A DNA stretch of 33,377 nucleotides from a virus, in the IMG/VR virus record IMGVR_UViG_3300037508_001928, positions 1 to 33,377 of that record; one strand, 5' to 3'. Both the position numbers and the translations under genes were made by a program. Numbering within the stretch: the stretch's first letter is position 1; the number at the start of each line of letters is the position of its first letter. Below the pieces are notes generated by a model, which saw only the letters and a program-made list of their open reading frames with translations, made no database searches and had not been told where the DNA came from. Below, piece after piece: positions 30,548 through 33,377 of this stretch.

Positions 30548-32408
30548 TTTTAATACCCATCACAAATTCTTCGTGTATTTCATTTAAAGTACGATAACAA
30601 TTATACTTAATACTTAAACCATACTCATTCGTAATCGTTATCTTCCGTACCTCATCAAAAACCAGAGCTATATCGCTTGAAATTTCATAAAACACATAGT
30701 TCTCACCTAGGCTTTCTGGATAACAGAACCATTTATAACCTACCCCTTGAAAGTAATACTCACCGTAAATGTCAAGGGCAAGCTCTTTAGCTCTTAGTAT
30801 ACTAAGCGGATTCGTATTATTATCTGGAACCCAGTCCATTATATCGTCGGTATACTCGCCATAATATATTTTATACTTAAAACCAAGAGTAATAACGCTC
30901 TGAAAACTAGTACCAGTAGTATCATATGCTAAAAGAGTAAAATCAACATTTTGGGGAACATTATAAGTCACACCTAAACTCTGAAATTCAAAAGGCGATC
31001 CAGATACTTTTTCTACAACAACTTCATTACCTTGTAGTAAAGTTATTGAATCTGGCTCTAGCAATAGGTCATTTTCTATTGAATAAGCAGCAGATAATGT
31101 TTCAGATATTAAACTATAACCAATTTCTATGGTTTTAATAAACTCCGCTCCACCCTGTTTTTGTATAGAAAAAGTAGAAAAGTAAGGCAATTCAACTCCG
31201 TATAATAACTTCGTCATCAATGTTTTAAAATTGGTATTCTTAAACCTTGTACCTTTAGGTAATCCACCGAGTTTAAAAGGCATTGGTTTTGAATTAGTAT
31301 AGGATACACTCTCGCTACTACCTCCGCCTCCACCTCCATAAAAGTTATTAATTGCTACTTTGCCAGCTTCAATGTCTCTATCATCAGTTTTGATAATTAA
31401 ATATCCGCTTCCGTCTATTTTAGCATCCCTGATTCCATTGCCACGATCGCCTTTTATACTTTTTCCATCCTGACCAGCCGACCCTTGCTCTCCTTTATCA
31501 CCTTTGTCGCCTTTAGGAAGTTTTATACTCTGTACTAGCGAGATAACCAGCTCTCTTAAACGTTCATAAGAAGAAAGCGTTTTTTGTTGCAGGATTAGCT
31601 CTACATCAGCTAAAACCTGATTCTTTATAGCTTCTTCGTCAGCATCTCTACCATCTTTTCCATCCCTTCCTTCTGGAATTACTATTTGACCAAACTTTTT
31701 ATCTATAAAAGTAGCAACATCTTTTTTTAGTAGTTCTATCTGATCCAGCACCAAGTTATCAAGGATAGTACGTAACATATCCTCTATAACTAAAACTTCT
31801 GCCTTTACTAAAACATCTAAGGTCTGCTTTAAAACTTCTATAATTTTCTCTTCGTCAGCATCTCTGCCGTCCTGACCATCTTTCCCTTGTGGAATAACTA
31901 TATTACTAATTGCAGATTCAACTATTAAATCCAATTTTTCTTTATATTCTTGGAATAAATCCCTAATTATTATCTCTATTTTAGAGTAATCAACCTCCCC
32001 GTCTTTGCCGTCTTGCGGGAGAGGTAAAGATTTAAATATTAGAGAAATTTCCTCTTTTAAGCTTCCTTCTAAGAGTGATTTTAATTTTGTTATAATAGCT
32101 TCCTCATCAGCATCTTTGCCGTCTTGAGCAGAAGGAAGCTGAGTGATAATATCTCTTATATTAGAACTAACCTCTTTGAACCGTAAATCAATAATATTAT
32201 TAATAATGATTTTTAATTCATCGATAATATCAGCAGTATCTAGCGTCTCAAACTTGGTCTGTAAAACTGGTAAAGAAATTTTGTGTTTAAATCCGTTATG
32301 ATATTCAACGACAATCTGTTCATCAATTTTTAAAACTGACTTTACATAATTTTGAGCCTGTACCTTTTCTGCTAACTCCCAAAGTGTAGCAATAATTAAA
32401 TCATTCAC
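30540..32408 (-). CDS. Collagen-like phage fibre protein
   Basis: The 622-residue protein alternates short collagen-type blocks with helical segments of about 30-60 residues. The blocks are at about 95-101, 132-138, 174-184, 246-256 and 299-324 (QDGKDAD, QDGKDGEVD, QGKDGQDGRDADEE, EGRDGKDGRDADEE, and a longer run of GDKGDKGEQGSAGQDGK). A glycine hinge GGGGGGSSES follows at 358-367. The C-terminal 250 residues form an all-beta head (PFKLGGLPKGTRF). It is probably a trimeric rod with a terminal receptor-binding head. It is coupled by ATGA to the portal gene, so it may be a head fibre rather than a tail fibre. Confidence 0.75.
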   Translation of the reverse strand: MNDLIIATLWELAEKVQAQNYVKSVLKIDEQIVVEYHNGFKHKISLPVLQTKFETLDTADIIDELKIIINNIIDLRFKEVSSNIRDIITQLPSAQDGKDADEEAIITKLKSLLEGSLKEEISLIFKSLPLPQDGKDGEVDYSKIEIIIRDLFQEYKEKLDLIVESAISNIVIPQGKDGQDGRDADEEKIIEVLKQTLDVLVKAEVLVIEDMLRTILDNLVLDQIELLKKDVATFIDKKFGQIVIPEGRDGKDGRDADEEAIKNQVLADVELILQQKTLSSYERLRELVISLVQSIKLPKGDKGDKGEQGSAGQDGKSIKGDRGNGIRDAKIDGSGYLIIKTDDRDIEAGKVAINNFYGGGGGGSSESVSYTNSKPMPFKLGGLPKGTRFKNTNFKTLMTKLLYGVELPYFSTFSIQKQGGAEFIKTIEIGYSLISETLSAAYSIENDLLLEPDSITLLQGNEVVVEKVSGSPFEFQSLGVTYNVPQNVDFTLLAYDTTGTSFQSVITLGFKYKIYYGEYTDDIMDWVPDNNTNPLSILRAKELALDIYGEYYFQGVGYKWFCYPESLGENYVFYEISSDIALVFDEVRKITITNEYGLSIKYNCYRTLNEIHEEFVMGIKNG

Positions 32409-33377
32409 TTGCCTTTTACCTTCTCGTAAAGCTCATCAAGCACTTTCTCAGTCTTAGCTTTTTTTTCTTTTTCTTTTTTTGAACTTTCTTCTCCATCGGT
32501 ACTTAATAAATCCTTATTATCCTCATCTATCAATAAAGTATCATTTTCAGGTTTAGAAAGCTTAATGTTAATCTGAAAACTACCCTGACCAAATCTCTCT
32601 TGCCAGCATTCGATAGGGTCAATCGCTCCCCGATCAATATACATGCAATCAATTTCTGCTTGTTCTTTCTTGATTTTAGACAATTCAACATCTGATGGCG
32701 AAGTTAGAGGCGGAAACTCCCACTCCCAGTTCAAAGGTTTGGCCTTCCATTCACTTTGATTTTTTATTAATTCCAAAGCCCAGGTAATAACTGGCTCTAT
32801 CTGGTCAGTCCTATAACCACGCACTATATCATACCAGTTATTTAAATCACTTGTTCCAGTTGAATTTAAACCCGCAGGCGATCTGCCAAATAATTTAGTA
32901 GCTGGGATGCCAGTAACTCCGCAAATAGTTTCTGAAAACCTATCCCATAAATCGCTAAGTCCTGCAACCGAACTTGATTTTTTCTCATAATCCTCCGAAC
33001 CGTCTCCGTCTAGGAGAATTGCATTGGCAATAGAACGTGATAAATCTATATGCTCCATTCTTTTGAGAATTTCAGCATCACCCCCTTGCGTAGATAATTT
33101 CTCAGCTAAACCGTTCATCTTCATTATAACCTGTACAAAATCCTGTACTATTTCAGTAGAAGCAATGGCAATTATGCCGTAATTTCTTAAAGCGTTATAA
33201 CAGACTTGCAGGCTTGAATTATCCCATCCGCCATTCTTAGTTTTCTCAAAAGGATCGGTTAAGTCCCCATTAATTAAAAAACAACGGGAGCGATGAACCT
33301 TAAAAAAAGGCTTTTCTATAAAACTATTTAATGATGTTATGGTGTAGTACTCGGGTTCGCCGTAATATTCCTTTAAA
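32405..33377 (-). CDS. Portal protein (DUF1073-like), N-terminus missing
   Basis: The frame stays open to the right edge, so the gene is cut at its start and is longer than a start at ATG 33124 would suggest. That internal Met lies in continuous family sequence (GIIAIASTEIVQDFVQVIMK). Portal hallmarks are VHRSRC near the edge, GLSDLWDRFSETICGVTGIP and TKLFGRSPAGLNSTGTSDLN, with a late WEWEFPPLTSPSDVELSKI. The portal is the 12-fold ring for DNA entry and exit. The end is charged and lysine-rich. The terminase would lie beyond the edge. Confidence 0.9.
   Translation of the reverse strand, partial: LKEYYGEPEYYTITSLNSFIEKPFFKVHRSRCFLINGDLTDPFEKTKNGGWDNSSLQVCYNALRNYGIIAIASTEIVQDFVQVIMKMNGLAEKLSTQGGDAEILKRMEHIDLSRSIANAILLDGDGSEDYEKKSSSVAGLSDLWDRFSETICGVTGIPATKLFGRSPAGLNSTGTSDLNNWYDIVRGYRTDQIEPVITWALELIKNQSEWKAKPLNWEWEFPPLTSPSDVELSKIKKEQAEIDCMYIDRGAIDPIECWQERFGQGSFQINIKLSKPENDTLLIDEDNKDLLSTDGEESSKKEKEKKAKTEKVLDELYEKVKGK

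Noticed and set aside
33122-33124. ATG at 33124 as true start of the portal gene
   Set aside because: The frame stays open to the window edge and the upstream residues are portal-like, so this Met is internal.

Overview
The window is most of the late region, plus part of the early and lysis region, of an AT-rich contractile-tailed (myovirus-type) prophage or phage-plasmid. The very low GC content, the small opacity-type outer-membrane barrel, the phage-borne patatin and the general gene style point to a Rickettsiales host such as Rickettsia or a relative. This host assignment is inference; there is no rRNA or chromosomal housekeeping gene here to prove it.

Left part (1-6921). A RecT/Bet-type annealing protein runs in from the left edge (+) and ends at two terminator-like hairpins. 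A small membrane protein (holin candidate) and a GH24 endolysin follow on the + strand. A six-gene minus-strand operon (3415 to 1610) carries ParA, a ribbon-helix-helix partner, a Tad2/DUF2829-like protein, a WGR-domain protein and two small unknowns. It starts next to an AT-rich palindromic block that looks like its operator/centromere. Divergently (+, 3618-6921) lie a RuvC-like resolvase, an outer-membrane beta-barrel, a coiled-coil protein built from four 21-residue repeats, an overlapping Rz/Rz1-type spanin pair, a 52-residue membrane peptide and a multi-pass membrane protein.

Right part (6924-33377). One long minus-strand structural operon is read right to left. It runs: portal (cut by the right edge), collagen-like fibre, patatin phospholipase, 1485-residue fibre with an S74 chaperone, two small proteins, Mu F-like head protein, DUF2213 protease/scaffold, cement, major capsid, neck proteins, DUF3383 sheath and tube. 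It continues with a tail assembly chaperone with a -1 frameshift, tape measure, Dit-like protein, baseplate plug, hub, Gp138 spike, gp46/gp25-like wedge, gpJ, gpI-like protein, fibre adaptor, spike and a degenerate lysozyme-like last gene. Most junctions overlap by 1-8 nt, which indicates translational coupling. Two breaks interrupt the operon: a VapBC-type toxin-antitoxin cassette with its own palindrome between spike and hub genes, and a 224-nt gap before the head genes that looks like a small-RNA gene on the opposite strand.

The parts fit a temperate phage that recombines through Bet and a RuvC-like resolvase, may be kept as a partitioned replicon, lyses a Gram-negative host with holin, endolysin and spanins, and has a contractile tail with two unusual adhesin blocks and a probable virion or effector phospholipase. 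Terminase, integrase, repressor and attachment sites are not in the window.
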